This document shows positions 24,720 through 32,920 of a stretch of DNA of 32,977 bases, in pieces. The position numbers were made by a program, and so were the translations under genes. Source of the DNA: Cyanobacterium stanieri LEGE 03274 (GTDB taxonomy: Bacteria; Cyanobacteriota; Cyanobacteriia; Cyanobacteriales; Cyanobacteriaceae). The stretch lies in assembly GCF_015207825.1 (NCBI RefSeq), contig NZ_JADEWC010000034.1, positions 1 through 32,977 on the forward strand. The letters run 5' to 3'. The notes below the pieces were generated by a model. It was given only the letters and a program-made list of their open reading frames with translations, did no database searches and was not told the origin of the DNA. Numbering within the stretch: the first letter of the stretch is position 1; each line of letters starts with the position of its first letter.

Positions 24720-25907
24720 ATGCTAAATCTAACGTTCAACTACAAGCTCAAACCTACAGAAAAACAGATAAAGGTCATTGAAGACAACCTCGCTGTTTGT
24801 AAATCGGTTTGGAATCATGCCTTGTATGAACGTAAGTTGTGGTACAACAGCCGTAGTTGCCCTATAGATAGATGTTCTTTAAATGGGGAATATATTGTAG
24901 AACCTTTTGAATATCCTAATTACCATATACAGTCGGCATCTTTAACAAAAGCTAAGAAGACAAATGCTTTTCTAAAGTCAGGCAACGCCCAATCAATGCA
25001 ACAGACTTTGAGAAAATTAGACAGAGCTTTTAATGACATGAAATCGAAAGGGTTGGGTTTTCCTAGATATAAAAAGAAAATGAAATCCTTTAATGTGTTA
25101 GGCAGTCCAATGTTAGAAGGTAATCGCCTAAAAATGCCATTATTAAAATCGGTGAAAATCATCAAATCTAGGAACCTTCCTGAAGGCTTTGTCATTAAAC
25201 AAGTTCAAATCATTAAAAAAGCGAGTGGTTACTATGCTAATTTAATGATTGAATTAGATGTGGATGTGGTGCAACCAATACCCCATGGTCATGCTGTGGG
25301 TATTGATGTAGGTATTAAAAGTATGATTGCTACCTCTGATGGTTTAGTCCTTCCCAGACCTTCTTTTTTAGACAAAACTCTGCGCAAGATTAAATTACTG
25401 CAAAGAAAATTAAGAAATAAAATTAAAGGGTCAAATAAATGGAAAAAACTACAACATCGAATATCTTTGTTACACGAAACAGTCACCAATAGCCGTAAAG
25501 ACTATCATTTTAAGTTAGCACACCAACTTTGTGATGGGGTGGGGATGATCTTTGTAGAGGATATTAATTTCATTTCTTGGTCAAAGGGATTGTTCAGTAA
25601 ACAGTCTTTAGATATGGGATTAGGACAGTTTTTTGGTATTTTAGAATATGTTTGTTCTCAGACAGATACTTACTTTCTGAAAGTAGATAAAAACTATACT
25701 TCTCAAATGTGTCCCAACTGCGGTACTCACACAGGCAAAAAAACACTGAATGTTAGAATCCATAAGTGTTTTGAATGTGGGTATGAAGAAGATCGAGATG
25801 TTGCGGCGGCAGAAGTAATTAAAAATCGAGGTTTAGGAAATATTGCGGTAGGAACTACCGTGATTAAACAGCCCAGTAACGGCGTTCTGTCGGGGGCAAA
25901 AGCCTAG
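24720..25907 (+). CDS. tnpB: TnpB RNA-guided nuclease (IS200/IS605 family)
   Basis: A 395-residue TnpB, the compact ancestor-like relative of Cas12 nucleases, which uses an RNA from the element's right end to cut DNA. The N-terminus MLNLTFNYKLKPTEKQ is the usual helix-turn start, so I use the ATG at 24720 rather than the upstream ATG at 24624, which lies in the left-end hairpins. RuvC catalytic residues are all present: Asp196 in GIDVGIKSM, Glu280 in FVEDIN, and Asp360 in EDRDVAAAEVI. The zinc ribbon is CPNC (331/334) and CFEC (350/353). It looks intact and potentially active. Transposition itself needs TnpA, absent here. The following hairpin at 25930-25951 is the likely scaffold of its guide RNA. 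Confidence 0.94.
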   Translation: MLNLTFNYKLKPTEKQIKVIEDNLAVCKSVWNHALYERKLWYNSRSCPIDRCSLNGEYIVEPFEYPNYHIQSASLTKAKKTNAFLKSGNAQSMQQTLRKLDRAFNDMKSKGLGFPRYKKKMKSFNVLGSPMLEGNRLKMPLLKSVKIIKSRNLPEGFVIKQVQIIKKASGYYANLMIELDVDVVQPIPHGHAVGIDVGIKSMIATSDGLVLPRPSFLDKTLRKIKLLQRKLRNKIKGSNKWKKLQHRISLLHETVTNSRKDYHFKLAHQLCDGVGMIFVEDINFISWSKGLFSKQSLDMGLGQFFGILEYVCSQTDTYFLKVDKNYTSQMCPNCGTHTGKKTLNVRIHKCFECGYEEDRDVAAAEVIKNRGLGNIAVGTTVIKQPSNGVLSGAKA

Positions 25908-25956
25908 ATAAGAGTCTATATGGGAATCCCCTCCCCTTCAGGCAGGGGAGGTTCAA
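25860..25956 (+). ncRNA. Probable omega RNA (right-end guide RNA scaffold) of TnpB
   Basis: In studied IS200/IS605 elements the guide RNA covers the tnpB 3' end and the right end, and its guide is the flanking DNA. Here the right end has the hairpin CCTCCCCT-TCAGGC-AGGGGAGG (25930-25951) followed by TTCAA. If the element ends just after it, the guide would be read from the sequence beginning near 25957. The 5' boundary is a guess. Confidence 0.5.
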
Positions 25957-25995
25957 AAAACAAGAGTTAATTATTTATATTAGAAAAAGATAAAA

Positions 25996-27039
25996 ATGAC
26001 GGCAATAAAGATAGGACTTTTATTTGGTGGACGTTCCGGGGAACATCAGGTTTCTATTAAATCAGCAAGGGCGATCGCAACGGCTCTTGAAACAGGGGAA
26101 AATCAAGAAAAATATCAAGTAATACCCTTTTATATAAACCCCCATGGAATATGGTTAGAGCCTGAAAAATCCGCACAAATCCTAGCATCAGGCACCGCCG
26201 ATGATAGTCAATGCCAAGGCTCAAAATGGCAATTTCCGAGCCAGTGTCAAGAAATACAAGTATGGTTTCCTATCCTCCATGGCCCCAATGGAGAAGATGG
26301 CACCGTACAAGGATTATTAACCCTAATGGATGCACCCTTTGTGGGTAGCGGTGTTTTAGGCTCGGCCTTAGGTATGGATAAGATTGCCATGAAAAATGCC
26401 TTTGCCATCGCCCAATTGCCCCAAGTCGATTATATTGCCGTTACTAGAGATGAAGTTTTTTCTGGCCCTTGTGTATTCCCGAAAAAGTGCGATCATATTG
26501 ATGAAACCCTTGGTTATCCCTGCTTTGTAAAACCAGCCAACCTAGGCTCATCCGTAGGCATTGCCAAAGCCAACACCCGTCAACAACTAGAAGAAGCCCT
26601 CGACATGGCCGCCCAATATGATACCCGTATCATCGTTGAAGCAGGGGTAAAAGCCAGAGAAGTAGAGTGCGCTGTGTTAGGCAATGGCCAAGCCAAAGCC
26701 TCCGTGGTGGGCGAAATTAGCTATGATGCTGACTTTTATGACTATGAAACCAAATACACCGACGGCAAGGCGCAATTAATCATCCCCGCCCAACTTCCTC
26801 AAAACATTGTCAACAAAATCCAAGAAATGTCCCTAAAAGCATTCCATGCCCTCAATTGTCAAGGATTATCAAGGGTGGATTTTTTCTATGTAGAAGAAAC
26901 AGGGGAAGTGTTAATCAACGAAATCAACACCCTCCCTGGATTTACCGCCCTCAGTATGTATCCTCAATTATGGGAAGCATCAGGGGTAAAATTTGCCGAT
27001 TTGGTGGATACATTAATTGATTTAGCGCTTAACTCCTAG
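25996..27039 (+). CDS. ddl: D-alanine--D-alanine ligase
   Basis: Makes the D-Ala-D-Ala dipeptide used in peptidoglycan precursor synthesis, in the cytosol. The 347-residue ATP-grasp enzyme shows [15 protein letters not shown] (7-21), [12 protein letters not shown] (95-106), [17 protein letters not shown] (176-192), a [17 protein letters not shown] block (214-230) and [20 protein letters not shown] (308-327), the metal and D-Ala site. The ATG at 25996 gives the canonical [13 protein letters not shown]-terminus. It sits 40-odd bases past the right end of the TnpB element, so its promoter either lies in that short AT-rich gap or has been separated from it by the insertion. Confidence 0.97.
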   Translation: MTAIKIGLLFGGRSGEHQVSIKSARAIATALETGENQEKYQVIPFYINPHGIWLEPEKSAQILASGTADDSQCQGSKWQFPSQCQEIQVWFPILHGPNGEDGTVQGLLTLMDAPFVGSGVLGSALGMDKIAMKNAFAIAQLPQVDYIAVTRDEVFSGPCVFPKKCDHIDETLGYPCFVKPANLGSSVGIAKANTRQQLEEALDMAAQYDTRIIVEAGVKAREVECAVLGNGQAKASVVGEISYDADFYDYETKYTDGKAQLIIPAQLPQNIVNKIQEMSLKAFHALNCQGLSRVDFFYVEETGEVLINEINTLPGFTALSMYPQLWEASGVKFADLVDTLIDLALNS

Positions 27040-27071
27040 CTAGGAGAGTAATATTAAATCCCTGAATCAAA

Positions 27072-27231
27072 ATATACCTTAGTTCAATAAGTTGAACTAA
27101 CCACTGTTAGCAGTGTAATTCATTACATGGTGGGGCAGGGAAGACAAAATCTATTTATAAAGAATTATCCGAACTTGATACAATTCATTGCAAGGGGAGT
27201 GATGATATATTTGCTAAATCGGATTTGGTAT
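27072..27231 (+). repeat. Dispersed repeat copy 3, composite
   Basis: It begins ATATACCTTAGTTCAAT, has stem-loops AGTTCAA/TTGAACT (27081-27098) and CAGTGTAAT/ATTACATGG (27111-27130, one wobble, one mismatch), and reaches ATTATCCGAACTTGATA, the right end of copy 2. It then resumes with CAATTCATTGCAAGGGGAGT and ends AAATCGGATTTGGTAT, the right end of copy 1. It therefore carries both right-end types in series. It fills most of the convergent 248-base gap after ddl. Confidence 0.75.
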
Positions 27232-27253
27232 AATCACACATTATCCCCCCTAA

Positions 27254-27273
27254 AGACGTACCATGGTACGTCT
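27254..27273. terminator. Perfect 20-base palindrome between convergent genes
   Basis: AGACGTACCATGGTACGTCT is a perfect palindrome 15 bases from the stop of the downstream minus-strand gene and within the ddl/dehydrogenase convergent gap. Similar dispersed palindromes ending in ACGTCTCTAC are common between cyanobacterial genes. As RNA it could form a strong stem acting as a bidirectional terminator or processing site; there is no adjacent T-tract. Confidence 0.5.
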
Positions 27274-27287
27274 CTACCACCTGATTC

Positions 27288-28412
27288 CTAAACAAAAGTA
27301 GTTGACACCATAGCCGCCATCAATGACTCAGGTTTTACCGTAAAAGGCAGACGATGAATATCAGACTCTGGCTGACAAGCAATTTGAGCGCAGCGGCGTA
27401 ATTCCTCAAGGGTAATTTTACCCAAGCCCAAATCCTCAAGGGTACAAGGTAACCCAAGGGTTTTATAAAACTTGATTAACTGTTGTCTGGAAGTAGCCGC
27501 TAACTTATTATTATCTAACATTTCCTCTAGTCTGAGCTGCACCAAAATACCATAGGATACCTTCGCCCCATGAAGATTATGATGACTACTTGATAAATGG
27601 GTAAGCGCATTATGCACCGCATGGGCGGCAACCGTGCGACAATTTGCCCCCCCCAAACCACCGCTTACCCCCGCAAGTAATACCGTGGCATCTACCACCT
27701 CTTTCCAATCTTCCCTGAGAGGATGGGCAACAGCACTTTCTGTCTTTTGAAATAAAATATCCCTTAATACCCTAGCCTGTTGTACCGCCGCAATGGTTAA
27801 CGTAGCGCTCGAATTACCACTACTAATAGAAGCCTCGTACCACTTGGCGATCGCATCTCCAACCCCTGCAATAAGGGTATGAGAAGGGGCAGAGGCAATT
27901 AAACCATAATCTAAAATCAACAAATCAGGGCAACTTCTCAAACTCACATCATACAAAAAAGCCCCCTCCTCAGAATAAATATTACTCAACGCACTCCAAG
28001 CCGCACAAGTCGCCCCAGAAGTAGGAATAGTAACCACAGGTAATCCAGCCTTAAAAGCCAATAACTTAGCCATATCCAAAGCCTTACCACCGCCCACACC
28101 AATGACAAAATCAGCCCCATGGGATTTTAAACCCTTCTCCAACCTAGCCAAAGAAGTCTCACAACAGTCAGGCGCATAACTATCATAACAAGGCTTTAAA
28201 CCATATTCCTTAAAAAATCCCTCCAAATAACCATCAACCATCTTCAAAGTATTATCACCACCCACCACCATCGGGCGTTTACCCCAACGGGCAATTTCCG
28301 CCCCAGCATTTTTTAAACAATCTTCCCCCTTCAATATTCTGCCAGGGGCAATTTGTAAACTAAAAATTTCTTTCTTCGTACCCTGACTAACTACCGATTT
28401 TGTTTTACTCAT
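27288..28412 (-). CDS. Iron-type alcohol/glycerol dehydrogenase family protein
   Basis: A 374-residue member of the GldA / group III (iron-containing) alcohol dehydrogenase superfamily. The NAD(P)-binding GVGGGKALDMAKLLA (105-119) is the usual GGGS-type turn with Lys in place of Ser, and IPTSGATCAAWSA (129-141) follows. Metal ligands fit Asp186 in GVGDAIAKWYEA, a His in AAHAVHNAL (264/267) and His281 in HHNLHGAKVSYG. The closest family habit is glycerol dehydrogenase or related polyol dehydrogenases. Substrate is not decided by sequence, and sn-glycerol-1-phosphate or hydroxyketone reductases are alternatives. It forms a likely two-gene unit with the small upstream gene at 28471-28863, 58 bases away. 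Confidence 0.85.
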   Translation of the reverse strand: MSKTKSVVSQGTKKEIFSLQIAPGRILKGEDCLKNAGAEIARWGKRPMVVGGDNTLKMVDGYLEGFFKEYGLKPCYDSYAPDCCETSLARLEKGLKSHGADFVIGVGGGKALDMAKLLAFKAGLPVVTIPTSGATCAAWSALSNIYSEEGAFLYDVSLRSCPDLLILDYGLIASAPSHTLIAGVGDAIAKWYEASISSGNSSATLTIAAVQQARVLRDILFQKTESAVAHPLREDWKEVVDATVLLAGVSGGLGGANCRTVAAHAVHNALTHLSSSHHNLHGAKVSYGILVQLRLEEMLDNNKLAATSRQQLIKFYKTLGLPCTLEDLGLGKITLEELRRCAQIACQPESDIHRLPFTVKPESLMAAMVSTTFV

Positions 28413-28470
28413 AGATAAAATTCAATCTTTAAAATAATAGATTCTCACCATTGCCCTTTAACCCGACTAA

Positions 28471-28863
28471 CTATTTCTCCATGGATAAATGATACGTCAG
28501 AGGTTCACAAAAACGATCAATTCCCTGTTTAACCGCATAAATAACCACAGGAGTAACCAACAAAGGAGGGCAAATTTTTCGCTCTAATAAATATTGTACG
28601 GCAGGTTCAATATAATTGTCTTGTAAATCCTCTCTCAAATCCTGCTCACAGATAGCCACTCGACATCTTTTAACTAATCCCTCAAGCCAATCTACCCTAT
28701 CAGGAGTTTGCCCAATGGATAAGGCAATATCCGTAGCCGAATCCTCCAAGTCTCCTTCACAATCTTCGATAATAGCTAAAGCCCTCAAGGCGATTTCACA
28801 GCCTTCCAATTGCTCTTGATAATAACTAATTTCTTCCCTACTCAGTTGCATTGATTCCAGCAT
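28471..28863 (-). CDS. Conserved-looking hypothetical protein, 130 residues
   Basis: I do not recognise a named family. The protein is acidic and predicted mostly helical: an N-terminal helix (LSREEISYYQEQLEGCEIAL), an acidic segment with IEDCEGDLEDSATDIAL, then DWLEGLVKRCRVAICEQDLR and a C-terminal LERKICPPLLVTPVVIYAVK that is hydrophobic but too short and polar-flanked for a sure membrane helix. There are four Cys residues. Start could be M1 or M5 (MLESMQLSREE). It precedes the dehydrogenase gene on the same strand with a 58-base gap, hinting at co-transcription. Codon use looks like its neighbours, so I judge it a real gene. Confidence 0.7.
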   Translation of the reverse strand: MLESMQLSREEISYYQEQLEGCEIALRALAIIEDCEGDLEDSATDIALSIGQTPDRVDWLEGLVKRCRVAICEQDLREDLQDNYIEPAVQYLLERKICPPLLVTPVVIYAVKQGIDRFCEPLTYHLSMEK

Positions 28864-28974
28864 TTATTACTAACTATCAATACAAATTATACTCTTGTGG
28901 GTTATCTGTTTTTTTCATCGGCGAAAATAACTTTGTCAATAAATTCAAAAAATGGTATCTTAAATAAGTATCAT

Positions 28975-29047
28975 GGGTACGTAGCTCAGGGGATAGAGCA
29001 CCAGATTCCGGTTCTGGGTGTCGGGGGTTCGATTCCCTCCGTACTCG
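28975..29047 (+). tRNA. tRNA-Arg (anticodon CCG)
   Basis: A full 73-base cloverleaf: acceptor GGGTACG/CGTACTC with one G-U pair and discriminator G; D-arm GCTC-AGGGGATA-GAGC; anticodon stem CCAGA/TCTGG with loop TTCCGGT, placing CCG at positions 34-36; a five-base variable loop GTGTC; T-arm GGGGG-TTCGATT-CCCTC. CCA is not encoded, as is usual in cyanobacteria. It decodes CGG arginine codons. It stands alone between the unknown minus-strand gene and the 551-residue unknown gene. Confidence 0.95.
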
Positions 29048-29159
29048 TTACTTTTATTGCTCATCATCTAAGGTTTTTAAGCACAAAATAACACCTAAAA
29101 TAGAGTGATAATCTAGGGAAAATATCCCTACAAACACAATAAAAATACGGACACTTGCC

Positions 29160-30815
29160 ATGTCTTCTAGCCAAGAATCATCCGCCCCCTACAAAAGTAG
29201 ATTACTTAATTTTTTTAATCGTCAGTATCTGAAAATTAACTCATCTTTAGGCATATCAGTAAGACAATTTACGCAAACTTTTAATACGGGTATCGCTACA
29301 ATTCTTTATCCTTTTTATCTTTTGCTTAATAATACTAAAAAACTCGGGAATATTTTCACACAGAAAAGCTCTCAAGTTGAACAACAAAAGTTAAATCAAA
29401 GCACTCAAAAAATATCCTCTGATTATATTTTAGATCAGGTATCTGAGCAGATTATTAATATTTCTGAAATTCCTAAATTGAAAAAAAACTCTGCCAAGGG
29501 TATGGCTAGTTTAATTAATAATCAACAAATTATTATTGCCAAAAATAATAATCAAATCAAAACTTTTTTTTCCCCTCGTCAACAGGAAAAAATAAAAATA
29601 ATAATTAATGATATTGTTACTGAATATGAAAAACAAAATAAGTTCCTATTGAAAGGAGAATTGAGAGAAAAAAAATATCTTCAAGGCTCTTTTAATATAA
29701 TCAAATCTTTTAACCAAAAAAAATATCAACAAAGGATTAATCACAATTTAGAAAAAAGCAAAAAATCAGAGATTATTAAAAATAGTCAGCATTTATCAGA
29801 GCAATTAACAGATGAAGCTAAGAATAGTATTTCTGATAAAATAATTCTCTTTATAGATAGAGTTGTTTTTAAGATAGAGAAAGGAACTTTAATTATATTT
29901 GAGGGCAAAAATAAAAATATTACTAACCCCAAAAATGATCATTATAACGCTGATTTAGAAGCAGAAGATAAAAAATATTTCCGTATATTAATTGAATCCG
30001 CCATTAAATACTTTTTTGGTTCAAAAAAAGAACATCATCAAACCATAGATGATTCTAATTATGAACAAAAAATAATTGACAGCGCCCCAGGAAACCAGAA
30101 AAATGCTCATAATATTATCCACAAAAATAGGGAAATTAGTAAAGCCATTGAAAATATAGCCCACCAAACCCAAGAAGTTTTACCCATAATACAGGCTAAA
30201 ACAGAAAAATTAATGGTCAAGGGTTTAAGTCAGGCTTCCCTAATTAAAACTAAGGTTGATAATCTTATCCAAGATGATAATCCCCTTAACATTCAAGCAT
30301 TAATATGGGCTGCGATCGATTACTTTTTTAATGTTAAATTAGACGAAAATAAACCCCTAACCTTTTCTAAAAATAGTGAAGAATTATTTTTAATTGATGG
30401 ACAAATTAGCGATCCTTGGTTATCGTGGGAAGACTTGTATGGAGAAAAAAAATCTCCTCTTTTTAACAATCAATTAAAAACCAATCCACCATCTGCCATT
30501 GTTATTGATAAGTCCTTAGAAAAAGATTTAGAAATATCAAAACAGGTGTCAGATAATAAAAATAATTTGACAAACCAATCATTATCTAAAAATAAGAATA
30601 ATACTGAAAATAAAACCATTACTATAGTTCAGGAAAAAGAATTTACTGAGGTTGAGAAACATCCCTCAGAAGGCGAAATCGAGGCTAAAGTTATCAGTAT
30701 TGGTTATGATAAACATTTTTTAGAAATTATCCTCGAAAAGTTAGATACATTAATACTCGCTTTAGAAGAATTTATTCTAAAGATAATTCGTTTTCTCAAG
30801 TCATTAATTGCCTAA
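29160..30815 (+). CDS. Hypothetical Lys/Asn-rich protein, 551 residues
   Basis: No family recognised. The N-terminus (1-60) has a basic start and a hydrophobic stretch at about 43-57 (GIATILYPFYLLL) that may be an amphipathic or membrane helix. The rest is strongly Lys/Gln/Asn-rich and largely helical. A short motif occurs twice: LIESAIKYFFGSK (278-290) and LIWAAIDYFFNVK (381-393), suggesting a duplicated helical unit. A Trp-rich block DPWLSWEDLYGEK (418-430) stands out, and a low-complexity Asn/Lys/Ser linker (about 440-500) follows. The C-terminus IILEKLDTLILALEEFILKI is amphipathic. This resembles a membrane-associated scaffold, but function is unknown. The ATG at 29160 follows the tRNA by 112 bases. 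Frame length and amino-acid pattern support a real gene. Confidence 0.75.
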   Translation: MSSSQESSAPYKSRLLNFFNRQYLKINSSLGISVRQFTQTFNTGIATILYPFYLLLNNTKKLGNIFTQKSSQVEQQKLNQSTQKISSDYILDQVSEQIINISEIPKLKKNSAKGMASLINNQQIIIAKNNNQIKTFFSPRQQEKIKIIINDIVTEYEKQNKFLLKGELREKKYLQGSFNIIKSFNQKKYQQRINHNLEKSKKSEIIKNSQHLSEQLTDEAKNSISDKIILFIDRVVFKIEKGTLIIFEGKNKNITNPKNDHYNADLEAEDKKYFRILIESAIKYFFGSKKEHHQTIDDSNYEQKIIDSAPGNQKNAHNIIHKNREISKAIENIAHQTQEVLPIIQAKTEKLMVKGLSQASLIKTKVDNLIQDDNPLNIQALIWAAIDYFFNVKLDENKPLTFSKNSEELFLIDGQISDPWLSWEDLYGEKKSPLFNNQLKTNPPSAIVIDKSLEKDLEISKQVSDNKNNLTNQSLSKNKNNTENKTITIVQEKEFTEVEKHPSEGEIEAKVISIGYDKHFLEIILEKLDTLILALEEFILKIIRFLKSLIA

Positions 30816-30854
30816 TTTATCCTGACATAGACATCCAACCAAATCCGAGGACAA

Positions 30855-31301
30855 TTAAAAAGGAATTTGATCCAAAGTTGTATCATCGCCACCATCACTT
30901 TCTTGAAGATCTTCCATGGAGTGATCTTCCTCAAGGGTAGCACCAGAATCATTATAATGATCTTCATTTCCAAAATTAGGGACATTATTACGGGGAGATT
31001 GTGAACCCACTTTTTGAATTTGAGAAACCGTTAATTCAGCAATTTTTTCCTTATATCCCTGTCTTTCCACCAAATCCATCTTTAAACGGCCAGATAATAT
31101 TACTTCGTCGCCTTCCTTATAATTTTGTTCAATGTCTGTGGCTAGATTTCCCCAAGCAATTACCTTGAGGGTTGATGGGGGGTTATTGGGTGAAATACTC
31201 TCAAATTCTACCATCATTTCACTGATAGCTAGTTGACTTTCTTGGGTATATCGTAATTGAGGACTACGAACAATGGTGGCTGTTAAAACGCAACTATTCA
31301 T
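30855..31301 (-). CDS. ssb: Single-stranded DNA-binding protein
   Basis: A 148-residue OB-fold protein of the bacterial SSB type, which coats single-stranded DNA in replication, recombination and repair. Features: N-terminal MNSCVLTATIVRSPQLRYT, a central LKVIAWGNLATDIEQNYKEG (the SSB core strand with conserved Trp and Gly), and EVILSGRLKMD. The tail is acidic and ends DDTTLDQIPF, matching the C-terminal DxIPF tip that recruits partner proteins. The Asp/Ser-rich linker is short. Cyanobacteria often carry more than one SSB-like protein; the intact tip argues this one is functional. The convergent gap with the unknown gene is only 39 bases. Confidence 0.9.
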   Translation of the reverse strand: MNSCVLTATIVRSPQLRYTQESQLAISEMMVEFESISPNNPPSTLKVIAWGNLATDIEQNYKEGDEVILSGRLKMDLVERQGYKEKIAELTVSQIQKVGSQSPRNNVPNFGNEDHYNDSGATLEEDHSMEDLQESDGGDDTTLDQIPF

Positions 31302-31409
31302 GGTTTTGAGTTAGTAATTTAGTACTTAGCTACTTCCATTATCGCTTATTTTTAGAAAAAATCAACCTTGACAAAAGTTGACTTTGGTGGGCAATGCCCA
31401 CCCTAATTT

Positions 31410-32810
31410 TTATAACTCTCTCACATCGGCAACCTTACCATGGACTGCAGCTGCAACTACCATGGCGGGGCTCATTAACAAAGTTCTACCTTGGGCTGAA
31501 CCTTGACGACCTTTAAAGTTACGATTGGAAGAAGATGCACTGATTTGATCCCCTTGTAGTTTGTCTGGATTCATGGCTAAACACATAGAACAACCGGGCT
31601 CACGCCATTCAAAACCTGCTTCCACAAAGATTTTGTCTAATCCTTCGGCTTCAGCTGCTTTTTTTACTCGTTCAGATCCAGGTACGACAAAGGCTTTGAC
31701 GTTTTCGGCGACATGATGCCCCTGGGCAAGTTTGGCGGCTTCCCTTAGATCGCTTAATCTGCCGTTGGTGCAACTACCAATAAAACAAACATCGATGGGA
31801 GTGCCTTTGATGGGTTGCCCTGGTTTGAGCTGCATATATTCAAAGGCTTGAAGGGCGATTTCTTTATCATTTTCCGATAGGCTTTCAAGGTGGGGCATGG
31901 ATTCGTTAATACCAATACCTTGGCCGGGGGTAATTCCCCATGTGATGGTGGGTTCGATGTCTGAGGCGTTGAAGGTGACCACATCATCATATTGGGCATC
32001 ATCATCACTACGGAGACTTTGCCACCATTGTACGGCTTGATCCCATGCTTCTCCTTTAGGGGCGAAATCACGATCTTTGAGGTAGTCGAAGGTGGTTTGA
32101 TCTGGATTTACATAACCGCAACGGGCGCCCCCTTCGATGGACATATTACAGACGGTCATTCTTTCTTCCATACTCATCTGCTCGAAGGTTGTTCCTGCGT
32201 ATTCGTAGGCGTAGCCCACACCGCCGTTAACTCCTAGTTTACGGATGATGTGGAGGATAACATCTTTGGCGTAAACTCCTTGGGGGAGGGGGCCGTTTAC
32301 TTCGATTTTTCTTACTTTTAGTTTGGTGAGGGAAAGGGTTTGGGATGCTAATACGTCTCTGACTTGGGATGTACCAATGCCAAAGGCGATCGCACCGAAG
32401 GCGCCATGGGTGGAGGTATGGGAATCACCACAGGCGATGGTCATGCCGGGTTGGGTTAAACCCTGTTCGGGGGCGATAACGTGGACGATGCCTTGATTTC
32501 CTGAGTTGGTGTTATAAAATCTGATGCCGTTTTCCTTGGTGTTGTTTTCCAAGGCTTGGATCATTTCTTCGGCGAGGGTATCAGCAAAGGGACGGGCTTG
32601 GCTTTCGGTGGGTACGATGTGATCTACTGTGGCGACGGTGCGATCGGGGAATAATACTTTCAAACCCCTTTCTCTCAACATTGCAAAGGCTTGGGGGCTA
32701 GTTACTTCATGGATTAAGTGTAAGCCGATAAATAATTGGGTTTGTCCTGATGGTAGTGTGCCGACGGTGTGCAAGTCCCAAACTTTATCGAATAGTGTTC
32801 CTTTACTCAT
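31410..32810 (-). CDS. leuC: 3-isopropylmalate dehydratase large subunit
   Basis: Large, [4Fe-4S]-containing subunit of isopropylmalate isomerase in leucine synthesis; it works with LeuD (3479-4063). The cluster ligands are Cys347 in [15 protein letters not shown] and Cys407/Cys410 in [12 protein letters not shown]. Also visible are [20 protein letters not shown] (127-146) and [11 protein letters not shown] (428-438). The correct start is the ATG at 32810 ([16 protein letters not shown]), giving 466 residues. The open frame continues 29 codons further to 32897, but that extension overlaps the heptamer repeat and is not family-like. leuD is not adjacent. Confidence 0.97.
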   Translation of the reverse strand: MSKGTLFDKVWDLHTVGTLPSGQTQLFIGLHLIHEVTSPQAFAMLRERGLKVLFPDRTVATVDHIVPTESQARPFADTLAEEMIQALENNTKENGIRFYNTNSGNQGIVHVIAPEQGLTQPGMTIACGDSHTSTHGAFGAIAFGIGTSQVRDVLASQTLSLTKLKVRKIEVNGPLPQGVYAKDVILHIIRKLGVNGGVGYAYEYAGTTFEQMSMEERMTVCNMSIEGGARCGYVNPDQTTFDYLKDRDFAPKGEAWDQAVQWWQSLRSDDDAQYDDVVTFNASDIEPTITWGITPGQGIGINESMPHLESLSENDKEIALQAFEYMQLKPGQPIKGTPIDVCFIGSCTNGRLSDLREAAKLAQGHHVAENVKAFVVPGSERVKKAAEAEGLDKIFVEAGFEWREPGCSMCLAMNPDKLQGDQISASSSNRNFKGRQGSAQGRTLLMSPAMVVAAAVHGKVADVREL

Positions 32811-32879
32811 AATAATTATTTTTACAACTGCTCTTAATATATCTATTATCCTTGACAAGCGATATTTTACGCAACGGAA

Positions 32880-32920
32880 ACAATTGACAATGCACAATTA
32901 ACAATGGACAGTTAAGAATT
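32880..32920. repeat. TTGACAA-type heptamer repeat upstream of leuC
   Basis: Degenerate tandem CAATTGACAATGCACAATT units run 70-110 bases upstream of the leuC ATG. This is the same family as the array directly upstream of leuD; after it comes a C-rich ATCTCCCATACCCCC tract to the window edge. Confidence 0.7.

Larger units (their letters stand above)
24615..25956 (+). mobile_element. Solo-TnpB (IS1341-type, IS200/IS605 family) element
   Basis: The element consists of a left end with two hairpins, the tnpB gene and a right-end GC-rich hairpin. Left-end hairpins are TCGTG/CACGA (24622-24638) and TTCTTACAA/TTGTAAGAA (24647-24678). The right-end hairpin is CCTCCCCT/AGGGGAGG (25930-25951). No tnpA (Y1 transposase) gene is present, so mobilisation would need TnpA in trans. 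Exact ends are not determined; the limits given are approximate. IS200/IS605 elements make no target duplication, so none is expected. Confidence 0.7.

Noticed and set aside
28897-29091. Plus-strand 64-codon frame across the tRNA
   Set aside because: It translates through tRNA-Arg; the tRNA fully explains the conserved sequence.
28975-29160. Integrated island at the tRNA-Arg gene
   Set aside because: No integrase, no duplicated tRNA 3' end and no change of base composition seen near the tRNA.
32811-32897. 29-residue N-terminal extension of leuC
   Set aside because: It lies in the leader and heptamer repeat, is Cys/Arg/Ile-rich and unlike any LeuC N-terminus; the ATG at 32810 gives the family start.
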